Source of the DNA: Pseudomonadota bacterium
GTDB lineage: Bacteria; Pseudomonadota; Gammaproteobacteria; Burkholderiales; Burkholderiaceae_C
DNA length: 64,000 bases
Direction of reading: 5' to 3'
Assembly: GCA_018241265.1 (NCBI GenBank)
Contig: JAFEEF010000064.1
Location: forward strand, 18,501-82,500
This document shows, one piece after another, positions 35,560 through 53,191 of the stretch (position 1 is the stretch's first letter; each line of letters begins with the position of its first letter). The notes under the pieces were generated by a model. That model saw nothing but the letters and a program-made list of their open reading frames with translations, made no database searches and was not told where the DNA came from. The position numbers and the translations under genes were made by a program.

Positions 35560-36219
35560 ATGAAGAAGACGACGGCCTCGGTCCGCGCGGCGCGTTCGGA
35601 CGGCCAGGAGACCAAGCGCGCGCTGCTCGCCGCGGCGGGGCCGCTGTTCGCGCAGAAGGGCTATGCGCGCGCGACGGCCAAGGAGATCTGCCAGCAGGCC
35701 GGCGCCGACCTGGCCGCGGTCAACTACCACTACGGCGGCAAGGACGGGCTCTATCAGGCCGTGCTCGTCGAGGCCCACGCGCAGCTCGTCACGATCGAGG
35801 AGCTGCAGGCGATCGCCGCGCAGAAGGGCAGCGCCAAGGCGCGCCTAGAGAACGTGCTGCGGCTCTTCATGAGCCGCATGCAGGCGGGCGGGCGCGGCTG
35901 GGGCCTGCAGGTGCTGATGCACGAGATCTTCGCGCCGTCCGACCAGGCGCCGCCGGCGGTTCGCAAGGCGGTGCTGCCGAAGGCCCGGATCGTGATGGGC
36001 CTGATCGCCGGCGTGCTCGGCCTGCCGCCCGGCCATCCGGCGGTGCAGCGCGCGACCGCGCTCGTGGTGATGCCGTGCGTGATGCTGCTGGTCGTGCCGG
36101 CGCAGGTGCGCCGGATCGTGCTGCCCGCGATCTCCAAGGACCCGCAGGCGATGGTCGACGACCTGTACGCCTATGTGTTCGCCGGGCTCGCGGCGATCCG
36201 GGCGGCGCACGCGGCGTAG
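35560..36219 (+). CDS. TetR-family regulator, CecR/YbiH-like
   Basis: A 219-residue TetR regulator. The HTH (about 20–66) reads LAAAGPLFAQKGYARATAKEICQQAGADLAAVNYHYGGKD. The C-terminal domain has the DUF1956-type MQAGGRGWGLQVLMHEIFAPS. ATG 35560 matches the usual N-terminal length. In E. coli the related CecR (YbiH) gene is next to ybhGFSR and controls it, and here the gene is divergent from the YbhG-like gene, so it probably represses the pump and itself. Confidence 0.9.
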   Translation: MKKTTASVRAARSDGQETKRALLAAAGPLFAQKGYARATAKEICQQAGADLAAVNYHYGGKDGLYQAVLVEAHAQLVTIEELQAIAAQKGSAKARLENVLRLFMSRMQAGGRGWGLQVLMHEIFAPSDQAPPAVRKAVLPKARIVMGLIAGVLGLPPGHPAVQRATALVVMPCVMLLVVPAQVRRIVLPAISKDPQAMVDDLYAYVFAGLAAIRAAHAA

Positions 36220-36260
36220 CGCGGCCCGCCGCGACCGCCTGGTCTGACGGCTCGGCCCCG

Positions 36261-39167
<2,907 letters not shown>

Positions 39168-39223
39168 CGCGTGGTTCTCGAGGCGGGGGTCGGGTGCGCC
39201 GGACGAACGCGGCGCGGGGCGGA

Positions 39224-39598
39224 TCAGCTGTTCTTCAGCAGGTCGGCGTAGGCGGCGTCGTCCATCAGACCGCCGAGCTCGCCGGGGTCGGTCAGCTTGA
39301 CCTTGAAGAACCAGCCGGCGCCTTGCGGATCGCTGTTGGCGAGCGACGGATCGGCGCGCAGCGCCTCGTTGACCTCGACGACCTCGCCGCTCACCGGCGC
39401 ATACAGGTCGGCCGCGGCCTTCACCGATTCGACGACGCCGGCGACGTCGCCCTTCTTCAGGGTCGCGCCGACCGCGGGCAGGTCGACGAACACGACGTCG
39501 CCGAGCGCGTCCTGCGCATGGGCGGTGATGCCGACCACGGCGGCCTGCGGCGCGCTGCTGTTGATCCATTCATGGTCGGACGTGTAGTGCGTCGTCAT
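39224..39598 (-). CDS. gcvH: Glycine cleavage system H protein
   Basis: A 124-residue lipoyl carrier. The lipoylation lysine is Lys60 in [23 protein letters not shown], and GWFFKVK lies near residue 100. It shuttles the aminomethyl group between the P, T and L proteins. AGGAG lies eight bases before ATG 39598. The gene is 82 bases after gcvT. Confidence 0.96.
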   Translation of the reverse strand: MTTHYTSDHEWINSSAPQAAVVGITAHAQDALGDVVFVDLPAVGATLKKGDVAGVVESVKAAADLYAPVSGEVVEVNEALRADPSLANSDPQGAGWFFKVKLTDPGELGGLMDDAAYADLLKNS

Positions 39599-39680
39599 CT
39601 GGCGTACTCCTAGAAGCGCAGGTGGTGGATGCGGCCATGGATCGGCCGCGGTACGGAAAAAGGCCGGCGCGCAGCGCGCG

Positions 39681-40811
39681 TCAGCCGCGGAAGTAGCGGT
39701 GCGGCGCGAACGGCATGGGCGCGATGCGCATCGGCTGCGGCTTGCCGCGCACGTCGGCGAACACCTCGTGGCTCGGCAGCGCGTGGTTGGCGGCGAGGTA
39801 GGCCATCGCGATCGGATGGCCGACGGTCGGCGCGAGCGTGCCGCTCGTCACGTGGCCGAGCTTGTGGCCCTGCGCATCGTGGATCGTCGCGCCTTCGCGC
39901 ACCGGGACGCGTTCGAGACCGAGCAGGCCGACGCGCTTGACGCCGACGTTGCCGCCCATCTGGCCGTCGATCGTCGCGGCGCCCGGATAGCCGCCGTGGC
40001 GCGCGCCGTCGCGCCGCCGCACCTTCTGGATCGCCCAGGTGAGGCCGGCTTCGATAGGCGTCGTCGTCTCGTTGATGTCGTGGCCGTAGAGGCACAGGCC
40101 CGCTTCGAGGCGCAAGGTGTCGCGGGCGCCGAGGCCGGCCGGCCGGACCTCGGGCTGCGCGAGCAGCTTGCGCGCCAGCGCCTCGGCCTGCTCGGCCGGC
40201 ACCGAGATCTCGAAGCCGTCCTCGCCGGTGTAGCCCGAGCGCGTCACGAAGCATTCGATGCCGTCGAAGACCGCGCTCTTGCCGGTCATGAAGGTCAGCC
40301 CGGCGACGCTCGCGTCGAGCCGCGCCAGCGCGGTGACGGCCTGCGGTCCCTGCAGCGCGAGCAGCGCGCGCTCGGGCAGCGGCTGCACCTGGCAGCGGTG
40401 GCCGATGTTGGTGATCAGGTGGCGCGTGTCGGCGTCCTTGCAGGCCGCGTTGACGATGACGAAGATGTCGCGCTCGCGGCGCGTGATCATCAGGTCGTCG
40501 AGGATGCCGCCGGCGCTGTTGGTGAAGAACGCATAGCGCTGCTTGCCGACGCCGAGGTCGATGACGTCGACCGGCACCAAGGTCTCGAGCGCGGCGGCCG
40601 CGTCGTCGCCGACGAGGCGCAGCTGGCCCATGTGCGACACGTCGAACAGCGCGGCCGACGTGCGGCAATGGCGGTGCTCGGCGAGGATGCCTTCGGGATA
40701 CGAGACCGGCATGTCGTAGCCGGCGAACGCCACCATCTTGGCGCCCAGCTCGAGATGCAATGCGTGCAGCGGCGTCCGGTGCAGCGCGGTCGGGGAAGCT
40801 TCGGCGGACAT
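39681..40811 (-). CDS. gcvT: Aminomethyltransferase (T-protein)
   Basis: A 376-residue tetrahydrofolate-dependent enzyme. It has FAGYDMPVSYPEGI, ALFDVSHMGQ, RSGYTGEDGFEIS, and LRLEAGLCLYGHDINETTTPIEAGL, with the catalytic Asp in DVSHM-type context. ATG 40811 is selected by GGAGA seven bases upstream. It is the first gene after the tandem glycine riboswitch. Confidence 0.96.
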   Translation of the reverse strand: MSAEASPTALHRTPLHALHLELGAKMVAFAGYDMPVSYPEGILAEHRHCRTSAALFDVSHMGQLRLVGDDAAAALETLVPVDVIDLGVGKQRYAFFTNSAGGILDDLMITRRERDIFVIVNAACKDADTRHLITNIGHRCQVQPLPERALLALQGPQAVTALARLDASVAGLTFMTGKSAVFDGIECFVTRSGYTGEDGFEISVPAEQAEALARKLLAQPEVRPAGLGARDTLRLEAGLCLYGHDINETTTPIEAGLTWAIQKVRRRDGARHGGYPGAATIDGQMGGNVGVKRVGLLGLERVPVREGATIHDAQGHKLGHVTSGTLAPTVGHPIAMAYLAANHALPSHEVFADVRGKPQPMRIAPMPFAPHRYFRG

Positions 40812-40879
40812 GGGGCAGTCTCCAACGGGGCCATCGATCGCGCGGCGCGCCGGCTTCATGCCGTCGTGCCGCCTCCGTG

Positions 40880-41110
40880 CCCCTGCTGTCCGCTTTACCT
40901 GAGAGATTGGCGCGCCGGCGGCCTCTGCCCGTCCGACCCGCTTGCCCCTTCGGTGGGCCCGCTCGCGACGGGCCTCTCTCCAGCGAGGAACGCTTCTCGA
41001 GAAGCGCTTGCCAGTCCTTTTGCCTGAGCGTTCGAGCGCGGTTGCTCATCCGCGTTCTGCGCCTTCGGCGGCCGTTCCCGACCACGTCGGGGAGCTCTCT
41101 CCTGGCGCGG
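40880..41110 (-). ncRNA. Tandem glycine riboswitch upstream of gcvT
   Basis: Reading the minus strand, two aptamers follow one another. Each opens with GGAGAGA (around 41096–41102 and 40975–40981), contains CCGAAGG (in GCCGCCGAAGGCGCAG and CCACCGAAGGGGCAAG), and closes with CTCAGGCAAAAGGAC (about 41014–41028) or CTCAGGTAAAGCGGACAG (about 40886–40903). This is the classic two-aptamer glycine sensor. In this group it usually turns gcv genes on when glycine is plentiful. The coordinates are approximate. Confidence 0.93.
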
Positions 41111-41113
41111 GCG

Positions 41114-41136
41114 AGTGTATCAGCGCGCCTTGGATA
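41114..41136 (-). promoter_or_regulatory. Candidate promoter of the riboswitch-gcvTHP transcript
   Basis: On the minus strand TACACT lies at 41114–41119. A weak -35 (CTGGAT) would fall 17 bases upstream, around 41137–41142. Transcription would then begin near 41107, just at the first aptamer. The gap is shared with the divergent rlmD start at 41146. Confidence 0.35.
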
Positions 41137-41145
41137 ATCCAGCCC

Positions 41146-42486
41146 ATGACGTTGGCAGACGAGTGGTTGAAGGTCGAGTCGCTCGACCTCGAAGGGCAGG
41201 GCGTGGCGCACAACGCCGAAGGCAAGGTGGTCTTCATCGAGGACGCGTTGCCGGGCGAGGAAGTCCAGGTCCGGGTCGTGCGGCGCAAGAACCAGTGGGA
41301 GCGCGCGGAGCAGGTCGCGCTGCGGCGCGAGAGCTCGCAGCGCGTCGTGCCGCGCTGCCCGCACTTCGGGACTTGCGGCGGCTGCAAGATGCAGCACCTC
41401 GACCCGTCGGCGCAGCTCGCGGCCAAGCAGCGCGCGCTGGAGGACGCCTTGTGGCACCTCGGCAAGGTGCGCGCCGAGCGCATCCTGCGGCCGATCGAAG
41501 GGCCGGCCTGGGGCTACCGCGATCGCGCCCGGCTGTCGGTGCGCCACGTCGCGAAGAAGGGCAAGGTGCTGGTCGGCTTCCACGAGCGCAAGTCGAGCTA
41601 CGTCGCCGATATGGACAGCTGCGAGGTGCTGCCGCGGCGCGTCAGCGCGATGCTGGTGCCGCTGCGCGATCTGGTCGCCGCGATGGACCAGCGCGACCGC
41701 CTGCCGCAGATCGAGGTGGCGGTCGGCGACGCGGTGACGGCGCTGGTGCTGCGCCATCTCGAGCCGCTGTCGGACGCCGACCTCGCGCGGCTGCGCGCCT
41801 ACGCGGCGCAATACGACGTGCAATGGTGGCTGCAGCCCAAGGGGCCCGACACCGTGCACCGGCTCGATGCCGGCGCCCCGGAACTGGGCTACGCGCTGCC
41901 GGAGTTCGACATCACCATGCCGTTCCGGCCGACCGACTTCACGCAGGTCAATCCGCACATCAACCGGGTGCTCGTGACGCGCGCGCTGCGCTTGCTCGAC
42001 GTGCAGCCGCACGAGCGCGTGATCGACTGGTTCTGCGGCCTCGGCAACTTCACCTTGCCGCTGGCGCGTCGCGCGGCGCGCGTGCTCGGCATCGAAGGCA
42101 GCGAGACGCTGGTCGCGCGGGCGCGCGACAACGCGGCGCGCAATGGCCTGGCGGATCGCACCGAGTTCGCGGCGCGCAACCTGTTCGAGACGACCGCCGA
42201 AGACCTCGTCGCGTTCGGCCCGGCCGACAAGTGGCTGGTCGATCCGCCGCGCGAGGGCGCGTTCGCGCTGGCCAAGGCGCTGGCCGATCTGCAGGCTGCC
42301 GGCAACGGATCGGTGCTGCCGTCGCGCATCGTCTACGTGAGCTGCAACCCCGCGACGCTGGCGCGCGACGCCGGGCTGCTGGTGCACCAGGCCGGCTACC
42401 GCTGCAGCGCGGCGGGGGCGGTCAACATGTTCCCCCACACGGCGCACGTCGAGAGCATCGCGGTCTTCGATCGGATCGCCGCCTGA
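41146..42486 (+). CDS. rlmD: 23S rRNA (uracil-1939-C5)-methyltransferase
   Basis: A 446-residue TrmA-family methyltransferase. The N-terminal TRAM domain is present. The [4Fe-4S] ligands lie in [14 protein letters not shown], with a further distal Cys. The SAM motif is [14 protein letters not shown]. The catalytic Cys is in [12 protein letters not shown]. It methylates U1939 of 23S rRNA. ATG 41146 leaves about 36 bases to the riboswitch on the other strand. Confidence 0.95.
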   Translation: MTLADEWLKVESLDLEGQGVAHNAEGKVVFIEDALPGEEVQVRVVRRKNQWERAEQVALRRESSQRVVPRCPHFGTCGGCKMQHLDPSAQLAAKQRALEDALWHLGKVRAERILRPIEGPAWGYRDRARLSVRHVAKKGKVLVGFHERKSSYVADMDSCEVLPRRVSAMLVPLRDLVAAMDQRDRLPQIEVAVGDAVTALVLRHLEPLSDADLARLRAYAAQYDVQWWLQPKGPDTVHRLDAGAPELGYALPEFDITMPFRPTDFTQVNPHINRVLVTRALRLLDVQPHERVIDWFCGLGNFTLPLARRAARVLGIEGSETLVARARDNAARNGLADRTEFAARNLFETTAEDLVAFGPADKWLVDPPREGAFALAKALADLQAAGNGSVLPSRIVYVSCNPATLARDAGLLVHQAGYRCSAAGAVNMFPHTAHVESIAVFDRIAA

Positions 42487-42492
42487 AAGGCA

Positions 42493-42516
42493 AAAAGGCC
42501 CCTCGCGGGGCCTTTT
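42493..42516. terminator. Bidirectional terminator between rlmD and the Bax-inhibitor gene
   Basis: AAAAGGCCCC, loop TCGC, GGGGCCTTTT: a 10-bp perfect stem whose ends are T-runs on both strands. It serves rlmD on the plus strand and the membrane protein gene ending at 42536 on the minus strand. Confidence 0.85.
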
Positions 42517-42535
42517 CGTTCCGGGAGCGCCGGGC

Positions 42536-43234
42536 TCAGCGGTTGTTGTTGCCGAAGATCCCGAGGATGGACAACAGCGCCTGGAAGATGTTGTACAGGT
42601 CGAGGTAGATCGCCAGGGTCGCGGTGATGTAGTTCGTCTCCTCGCCGTCGCGCACGCGCTTCAGGTCATAGATGATGAAGGCCGAGAAGATGCCGATCGC
42701 CAGCACCGACAGCGTGATCATCAGCGCGCTCGACTGCAGGAAGATGTTCGCGATGCCGGCGACGAGCAGCATGATCACGCCGACGAACAGGAACTTGCCC
42801 ATGGCCGACAGGTCGCGCTTGATCAGCGTCGACATGGTCGCCATGCCGAGGAAGATCACGCCGGTGCCGGTGAAGGCCGTCATGATCAGCCCCGCGCCGT
42901 TGTTCATGCCGAGCACGACGCCGACCAGGCGCGACAGCATCAGCCCCATGAAGAACGTGAAGCCGAGCAGGATGGGCACGCCGGCAGCCGAGTTCTTGGT
43001 CTTCTCGATCGCGAACATCAGGCCGAACGCACCGACCAGGAACACGATCGCGCTCATGCCCGGGCCCATCGCCCGGGTGATGCCGGTCGCCACGCCCAGC
43101 CAGGCGCCGAGCACGGTCGGCACCATCGACAGCGCGAGCAGCCAGTAGGTGTTGCGCAGCACGCGTTGGCGTTGCGCCGCCTCCAGGCCTGCACCGGCGT
43201 AGTCGGTGTATGCGGTAGGCAGACGTTGTTCCAT
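42536..43234 (-). CDS. Bax inhibitor-1 / YccA family membrane protein
   Basis: A 232-residue protein with seven hydrophobic helices. The family pattern includes [21 protein letters not shown] at the N-terminus and [25 protein letters not shown] at the C-terminus (the E. coli relatives are YccA and YbhL). YccA modulates FtsH; ftsH is in this window but 7 kb away. GGAGG lies four bases before ATG 43234. Confidence 0.92.
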   Translation of the reverse strand: MEQRLPTAYTDYAGAGLEAAQRQRVLRNTYWLLALSMVPTVLGAWLGVATGITRAMGPGMSAIVFLVGAFGLMFAIEKTKNSAAGVPILLGFTFFMGLMLSRLVGVVLGMNNGAGLIMTAFTGTGVIFLGMATMSTLIKRDLSAMGKFLFVGVIMLLVAGIANIFLQSSALMITLSVLAIGIFSAFIIYDLKRVRDGEETNYITATLAIYLDLYNIFQALLSILGIFGNNNR

Positions 43235-43557
43235 GGATCCTCCGATGTTGTGGAATGGCAAGCCGCTTTATGACTGCGCGCGCGGATTCTAGTTCCGTCG
43301 TCCTGACGGTCAGGCTAGCCCCCTGGCGCGTCCCTGACATGGCGATCGGCGGCGCGTTTGCAAGCGCCGCCGGGGCGCGAGATCCAGAGCGCCTCGGCTA
43401 CAATGCCGCCGCTACCAACCGCCGCCCGGCGATGTGCCCGCAGCTTCCTTCGGAAACGCCTTCGGAATCCATCGCTTCCACCCGATCACCTCCGCACGTT
43501 CCCGCCGCAGGCCTGCGCGGGGCGGCGCCGGGCGCGCACGAAGAGACGGAGATTCCG
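43235..43557. other. 323-bp intergenic leader before carA
   Basis: No gene is supported; the open frame that continues upstream of carA has atypical composition. A TACAAT at 43399–43404 is a possible carAB -10 with no clear -35. Near 43447–43466 CCTTCGGAA occurs twice, 12 bases apart. It must also hold the promoter of the divergent membrane protein gene. A pyrimidine/arginine control leader is possible but not shown. Confidence 0.4.
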
Positions 43558-44721
43558 GTGCCGCCGCAACTGCTGTTCCCCCATGACCAGGCGATCCTGG
43601 CCCTCGCAGACGGCACGGTATTCCAGGGCATTTCGATCGGCGCCGCCGGCCGGACGACCGGCGAGGTCGTCTTCAACACCGCGCTGACCGGCTACCAGGA
43701 AATCCTCACCGATCCGAGCTACTGCCGGCAGATCGTCACGCTGACCTATCCGCACATCGGCAACGTCGGCGTCAACGCCGAGGACGACGAGGCGACCCGG
43801 GTGCACGCCGCCGGCCTGATCGTCAAGGACCTGCCGGTGCGGATGTCGAACTTCCGCGCCGAGGCGACGTTGTCGGACTACCTGAAGCGCGAGGGAACCG
43901 TCGCGATCGCCGGCATCGACACGCGCCGGCTCACGCGCCATCTGCGCACCTGCGGTGCGCAGAACGGCTGCATCGTCGCGCTGCCGGCCGGCGAGGCGAT
44001 CACGCAGGCGCACATCGACGGCGCGATCGGCCACGCGCGCGCCGAGCCGAGCATGGCAGGACTCGACCTCGCGAAGGTCGTCAGCGTGACCGAGCCTTAC
44101 GAGTGGACCGAGACGGTCTGGGCGCTCGGCCAGGGCCACGGAAAGCTCGCACGTGCGAAGCGCCATGTGGTTGCCTACGACTACGGCATCAAGCGCAACA
44201 TCCTGCGCATGCTCGCCGCGCGCGGCTGCCGCGTCACCGTGGTGCCGGCACGGACGCCGGCGGCCGACGCGCTGAAGCTGCGGCCGGACGGCATCTTCCT
44301 GAGCAACGGCCCGGGCGATCCGGAGCCGTGCGACTACGCGATCGCCGCATCGCGCGAACTGATCGAGCAGGGGTTGCCGACCTTCGGCATCTGCCTCGGC
44401 CACCAGATCATGGCGCTGGCGTCGGGCGCGAAGACGTTCAAGATGAAGTTCGGCCACCACGGCGCGAACCATCCGGTGAAGGACCTGGAGACCGGTCGCG
44501 TCAGCATCACGAGCCAGAACCACGGCTTCGCGGTCGACGAGAAGACCTTGCCGGCGAACCTGAAGCCGACCCACGTCAGCCTGTTCGACGGCACCCTGCA
44601 GGGCCTGGTCCGCACCGACCGGCCGGCGTTCTGCTTCCAGGGGCACCCGGAAGCGAGCCCGGGTCCGCACGACATCGGCTACCTGTTCGACCGTTTCGTC
44701 GCGCTGATGGAGAAGAAGTAA
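43558..44721 (+). CDS. carA: Carbamoyl-phosphate synthase small subunit
   Basis: A 387-residue glutamine amidotransferase subunit. The N-terminal domain has [27 protein letters not shown]. The triad lies in FGICLGHQ (Cys279) and the His/Glu of GHPEASPG. It starts at GTG 43558, with GGAG six bases upstream; earlier in-frame codons lack family resemblance. carB follows with no gap. Confidence 0.96.
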   Translation: MPPQLLFPHDQAILALADGTVFQGISIGAAGRTTGEVVFNTALTGYQEILTDPSYCRQIVTLTYPHIGNVGVNAEDDEATRVHAAGLIVKDLPVRMSNFRAEATLSDYLKREGTVAIAGIDTRRLTRHLRTCGAQNGCIVALPAGEAITQAHIDGAIGHARAEPSMAGLDLAKVVSVTEPYEWTETVWALGQGHGKLARAKRHVVAYDYGIKRNILRMLAARGCRVTVVPARTPAADALKLRPDGIFLSNGPGDPEPCDYAIAASRELIEQGLPTFGICLGHQIMALASGAKTFKMKFGHHGANHPVKDLETGRVSITSQNHGFAVDEKTLPANLKPTHVSLFDGTLQGLVRTDRPAFCFQGHPEASPGPHDIGYLFDRFVALMEKK

Positions 44722-47982
<3,261 letters not shown>

Positions 47983-48002
47983 ACTGGCGCCCGTTCCGAC
48001 CC

Positions 48003-48037
48003 GCGCCGCCGGCCCCGATGCCGGCGGCGCCATTTTT
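48003..48037 (+). terminator. Intrinsic terminator after carB
   Basis: GCGCCGCCGGC (48003–48013), loop CCCGAT, GCCGGCGGCGC (48020–48030): an 11-bp perfect stem followed by CA and TTTTT. It separates carAB from greA. Confidence 0.8.
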
Positions 48038-48055
48038 GCGTTCAAGGTTTTTGCA

Positions 48056-48532
48056 ATGGCCACTACTCCTCTCACCAAGCGCGGCGCCGAGAAGCTCAAG
48101 GAAGAGCTTGCGCGATTGAAGAACGTCGAGCGCCATGCGGTGATCCAGGCGATCGCCGATGCGCGCGCGCAAGGTGACCTGTCGGAGAACGCCGAGTACG
48201 AAGCCGCCAAGGACAAGCAAGGCTTCATCGAGGGCCGCATCATCGACATCGAGGCCAAGCTCGCGACCGCGCAGATCATCGATCCGTCGGGGCTCGACGC
48301 CGGCGGGCGCGTCGTGTTCGGCTCGACCGTCGACCTCGAGGACGAGGAGAACGGCACCAAGGTGACCTACCAGATCGTCGGCGACGACGAGGCGGACTTG
48401 AAGCTCGGCCTGATCTCGATCAGCTCGCCGATCGCGCGCGCACTGATCGGCAAGGAAGCGGGCGACGTGGCCGACGTGCAGGCGCCGGGCGGCGTACGCA
48501 GCTACGAGATCGTCGACGTCCGCTATTCCTGA
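48056..48532 (+). CDS. greA: Transcript cleavage factor GreA
   Basis: A 158-residue protein with the N-terminal coiled coil (2–75) carrying the tip acidic motif in [18 protein letters not shown], and a C-terminal FKBP-like domain with [19 protein letters not shown]. It rescues backtracked RNA polymerase. It overlaps the next gene by one base (TGATG). Confidence 0.97.
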   Translation: MATTPLTKRGAEKLKEELARLKNVERHAVIQAIADARAQGDLSENAEYEAAKDKQGFIEGRIIDIEAKLATAQIIDPSGLDAGGRVVFGSTVDLEDEENGTKVTYQIVGDDEADLKLGLISISSPIARALIGKEAGDVADVQAPGGVRSYEIVDVRYS

Positions 48533-48954
48533 TGACGGCCAGGCGCTGGCAGGCGCTGCTCGCGGGGGTCTGGGCCGGCATCCTGCTGGCGATCGCGTTG
48601 ATTGCGACGCCGGCGCCGTTCGCGACCTTGCCGAGCGCCGACGCCGGGCGCGTGGTCGGCCGGATCTTCGCGCAGGAGGCCTACGTCAGCATCGTGTTCG
48701 CGCTGCTGATCTTCTTCATCGAGCGGCGCCGCAGCGGCGACGGCGGACCGGCGTTCACGACCGACGTCGGACTGGCGCTCGGCACGCTGTTCTGCACCGT
48801 CGCGGGCTACTTCGCGATCCAGCCGATGCTCGAAGCGGCGCGCGCCGGCCACGGGCCGTGGTCGTTCGGCGCGCTGCACGCGGCGTCGGTCGGCTTCTTC
48901 GCGCTGAAGGGCCTTCTGGTGCTCGCGCTCGCGTGGCGCCTCGCGCCGCGTTGA
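48532..48954 (+). CDS. DUF4149 membrane protein
   Basis: A 140-residue protein with four hydrophobic helices (about 8–28, 50–68, 80–100, 112–132). It fits the DUF4149 family by WAGILLAIALIATPAPFATLP and GRVVGRIFAQEAYVS. The function is unknown. It is translationally coupled to greA. Confidence 0.85.
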   Translation: MTARRWQALLAGVWAGILLAIALIATPAPFATLPSADAGRVVGRIFAQEAYVSIVFALLIFFIERRRSGDGGPAFTTDVGLALGTLFCTVAGYFAIQPMLEAARAGHGPWSFGALHAASVGFFALKGLLVLALAWRLAPR

Positions 48955-48956
48955 CG

Positions 48957-49436
48957 TCAGCTCGACTGCTGCTTCTTCTTGACGCTCGCCTGGCGCGTGC
49001 GGGCGCGCTTCAGTTCGCCGGCCGCGGTGATGCGCATGTTGCCGGCGACCTTGACCTTCTTGACCTGCGCCCGATGGTTGCCGCTCTTCGAGAACTTGAC
49101 GATCTTGACGACGCGGATCCCGCGGCCGCGGTCTTCGGCGGGCGCCTTGGGCTCGGCCGGGGGCAGCGGCCGCCACAGCACGAGCAGCTTGCCGATGTGC
49201 TGCACCGGGGCGGCGCCGAGCGTATCGGCGAGCGCCGCGAGCAGCGTGTCGCGCTCGGTGCGGTCGTCGGAGAAGACGCGCACCTTGATCAGCCCGTGGG
49301 CATTCAGCGCGGCATCCGCTTCGGCGCGCACCGCCGGCGTCAGGCCGTCGGCGCCGATCATCACGACCGGACTCAGGTGATGCGCTTCGGCGCGCTTTTC
49401 CTTGCGCTGGGCGGGCGTGAGGGCGATGGCAGTCAT
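48957..49436 (-). CDS. yhbY: YhbY family RNA-binding (CRM-domain) protein
   Basis: A 159-residue protein whose first 97 residues are a CRM domain ([31 protein letters not shown] … HGLIKVRVF … GKLLVLWRP). It has a longer, Lys/Arg-rich tail than the ~97-residue E. coli YhbY. It is linked to large ribosomal subunit assembly. It is divergent from rlmE, another ribosome-maturation gene, with 20 bases between starts. Confidence 0.92.
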   Translation of the reverse strand: MTAIALTPAQRKEKRAEAHHLSPVVMIGADGLTPAVRAEADAALNAHGLIKVRVFSDDRTERDTLLAALADTLGAAPVQHIGKLLVLWRPLPPAEPKAPAEDRGRGIRVVKIVKFSKSGNHRAQVKKVKVAGNMRITAAGELKRARTRQASVKKKQQSS

Positions 49437-49456
49437 CTCCGTATTATCCGTTGGCC

Positions 49457-50152
49457 ATGAAGGTCCGAACGAAAAGCAAGAAGGTCAACAAGGCGTGGCT
49501 GCACGACCACCTGACCGATCCCTACGTCAAGCTGGCGCAGCGCGAAGGCTACCGGGCGCGTGCCGCCTACAAGCTGAAGGAGATCGACGAGGAACTGCAC
49601 CTGCTGAAACCCGGCCAGCTCGTCGTCGACCTCGGCGCCGCGCCGGGCGCCTGGAGCCAGTACGTGCGGCGCCGCTTCGCGCCGAAACAGGCCGGCAGCG
49701 GCGGCGCGGCGGCCGGGGCGCTGGACGGCACGATCATCGCGCTCGACCTGCTCGACTTCGAGCCGATCGAAGGCGTGACCTTTCTGCGGGGCGACTTTCG
49801 CGAGGAGGCGGTGCTGCGCCAGCTGGAAGCGGCCGTGGCCGGGCGCCGGGTCGACGTCGTTCTGTCGGACATGGCGCCCAATCTTTCCGGCATCGAGAGC
49901 TCGGACGCCGCGCGCATCGCCGATCTGGTCGAACTGGCGGTCGATTTCGCCCGGGCGCACCTCGTGCCGGGCGGCGCGCTGGTCTGCAAGGTCTTCCACG
50001 GCAGCGGCTACAGCCAGCTCGTCAGCTTGTTCAAGACGACGTTTCGAATCGTGAAACCGATCAAGCCGAAGGCGTCGCGCGATCGCTCGGCGGAGACCTT
50101 CATCGTCGGCATCGGACTGAAGGAAGCACCGCGGGTTTCCGGGCCTTCTTGA
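49457..50152 (+). CDS. rlmE: 23S rRNA 2′-O-ribose U2552 methyltransferase
   Basis: A 231-residue FtsJ-family enzyme. The K-D-K-E tetrad lies in [28 protein letters not shown] and SAETFIV. The SAM site is [15 protein letters not shown] Gly/Ala-rich insert (about residues 77–90, [13 protein letters not shown]) is not usual in the family. ATG 49457 is preferred over an in-frame TTG at 49451. The usual partner ftsH follows after 206 bases. Confidence 0.95.
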   Translation: MKVRTKSKKVNKAWLHDHLTDPYVKLAQREGYRARAAYKLKEIDEELHLLKPGQLVVDLGAAPGAWSQYVRRRFAPKQAGSGGAAAGALDGTIIALDLLDFEPIEGVTFLRGDFREEAVLRQLEAAVAGRRVDVVLSDMAPNLSGIESSDAARIADLVELAVDFARAHLVPGGALVCKVFHGSGYSQLVSLFKTTFRIVKPIKPKASRDRSAETFIVGIGLKEAPRVSGPS

Positions 50153-50358
50153 GGTTTCGGGTGTCTCAAGCGCGCTGCATCCGGCACCGATATCGCCTCG
50201 TAGTGCCGAAGGCGGGCAGTCCTATGGTCGCGATTGAGGGATAACACCCGGTCCGCGGGCTTGACTGCACTAAAATCGGCCACAGGTAGGCCCGGAGGCG
50301 CCGGCGTGCGTCTCGTGTCTACTCTTAGTGGCCTTAGTGGCAGGGAAACGGAGTCGCG
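50153..50358 (+). other. 206-bp rlmE–ftsH gap with 9-bp tandem repeat
   Basis: CTTAGTGGC occurs twice back to back (50324–50332, 50333–50341), ending about eight bases before the Shine-Dalgarno GGAG (50350–50353) of ftsH. TAAAAT at 50272–50277 could be a -10, without a matching -35. I find no sigma-32 match. Confidence 0.5.
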
Positions 50359-52260
<1,902 letters not shown>

Positions 52261-52279
52261 CGCGGAGCGACGCGACGAC

Positions 52280-52304
52280 AAAACGGGGCTGCGGCCCCGT
52301 TTTT
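52280..52304 (+). terminator. Intrinsic terminator after ftsH
   Basis: AAAACGGGGC, loop TGCG, GCCCCGTTTT then one more T: a 10-bp stem with A and T tails. It starts 20 bases after the ftsH stop and precedes folP by 25 bases. Confidence 0.82.
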
Positions 52305-52328
52305 GCGCCTGACGAGGAGCGTCCCGCC

Positions 52329-53156
52329 ATGACGATCTGGCAGACCACGCGGTTCCGCATCGACCTGACGACGCCGCGGATCATGGGCATCGTCAACGTC
52401 ACGCCCGACTCGTTCTCCGACGGCGGCCTGCACGCCAGCGCCGCCGCGGCGCTCGCGCATTGCGAGCAGCTCTGTGCCGAGGGCGCCGAGATCCTCGACA
52501 TCGGCGGCGAGTCGACGCGTCCGGGTGCGCTGCCGGCGTCGACCGACGAGGAACTGGCGCGCGTGCTGCCGGTCGTCGAAGGCGCCCTGCGTCTCGGCGT
52601 GCCGGTCTCCGTCGACACCAGCAAGCCGGAAGTCATGCGTGCGGCCCTCGCACTCGGTGCCGATATCGTCAACGACGTCGCGGCGCTGCAGGCTCCCGGC
52701 GCGGTGGAGGCGGTGGCCGACCATCCGAGCTGCGGTATCTGCCTGATGCACATGCAGGGCGAGCCTCGAACGATGCAGCAAGCACCGGCCTATGACGACG
52801 TCGTCGCCGAGGTCGGTGCGTTCCTGGCGCTGCGCGGCGATCTGCTGCGGCAACGCGGCGTGGGCGCAGAGCGCATCGTCTACGACCCCGGCATCGGCTT
52901 CGGCAAGACGTTGGAGCACAACCTCGCGCTGCTGCGCCGCCAGGCCGAGCTGCTTGCCCGGGTGCGCCCGCTCCTGGTCGGCTGGTCGCGCAAGTCGGCG
53001 CTCGGCGCGATCACCGGGCGGGCGGTCGGCGAGCGCGTGACCGCCGGCGTCGCGGCGGCGCTGCTCGCGGTCGAGCGCGGCGCGCGCATCGTTCGTGTGC
53101 ACGATGTCGCGGCGACCCGCGATGCGTTACAAGTGTGGCGCGCCGTGCAAGGCTGA
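52329..53156 (+). CDS. folP: Dihydropteroate synthase
   Basis: A 275-residue TIM-barrel enzyme. It has [53 protein letters not shown] and [13 protein letters not shown]. It joins pABA to the pterin in folate synthesis. It lies just upstream of glmM, the usual betaproteobacterial neighbour. Confidence 0.96.
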   Translation: MTIWQTTRFRIDLTTPRIMGIVNVTPDSFSDGGLHASAAAALAHCEQLCAEGAEILDIGGESTRPGALPASTDEELARVLPVVEGALRLGVPVSVDTSKPEVMRAALALGADIVNDVAALQAPGAVEAVADHPSCGICLMHMQGEPRTMQQAPAYDDVVAEVGAFLALRGDLLRQRGVGAERIVYDPGIGFGKTLEHNLALLRRQAELLARVRPLLVGWSRKSALGAITGRAVGERVTAGVAAALLAVERGARIVRVHDVAATRDALQVWRAVQG

Positions 53157-53191
53157 CGCCGCAGAATGCGCGCCCAGCGAGGCGAGACTCC

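Noticed and set aside
50230..50358. Heat-shock (sigma-32) promoter for ftsH
   Set aside because: TTGACT at 50262 lacks a matching downstream -10 of either class at the right distance.
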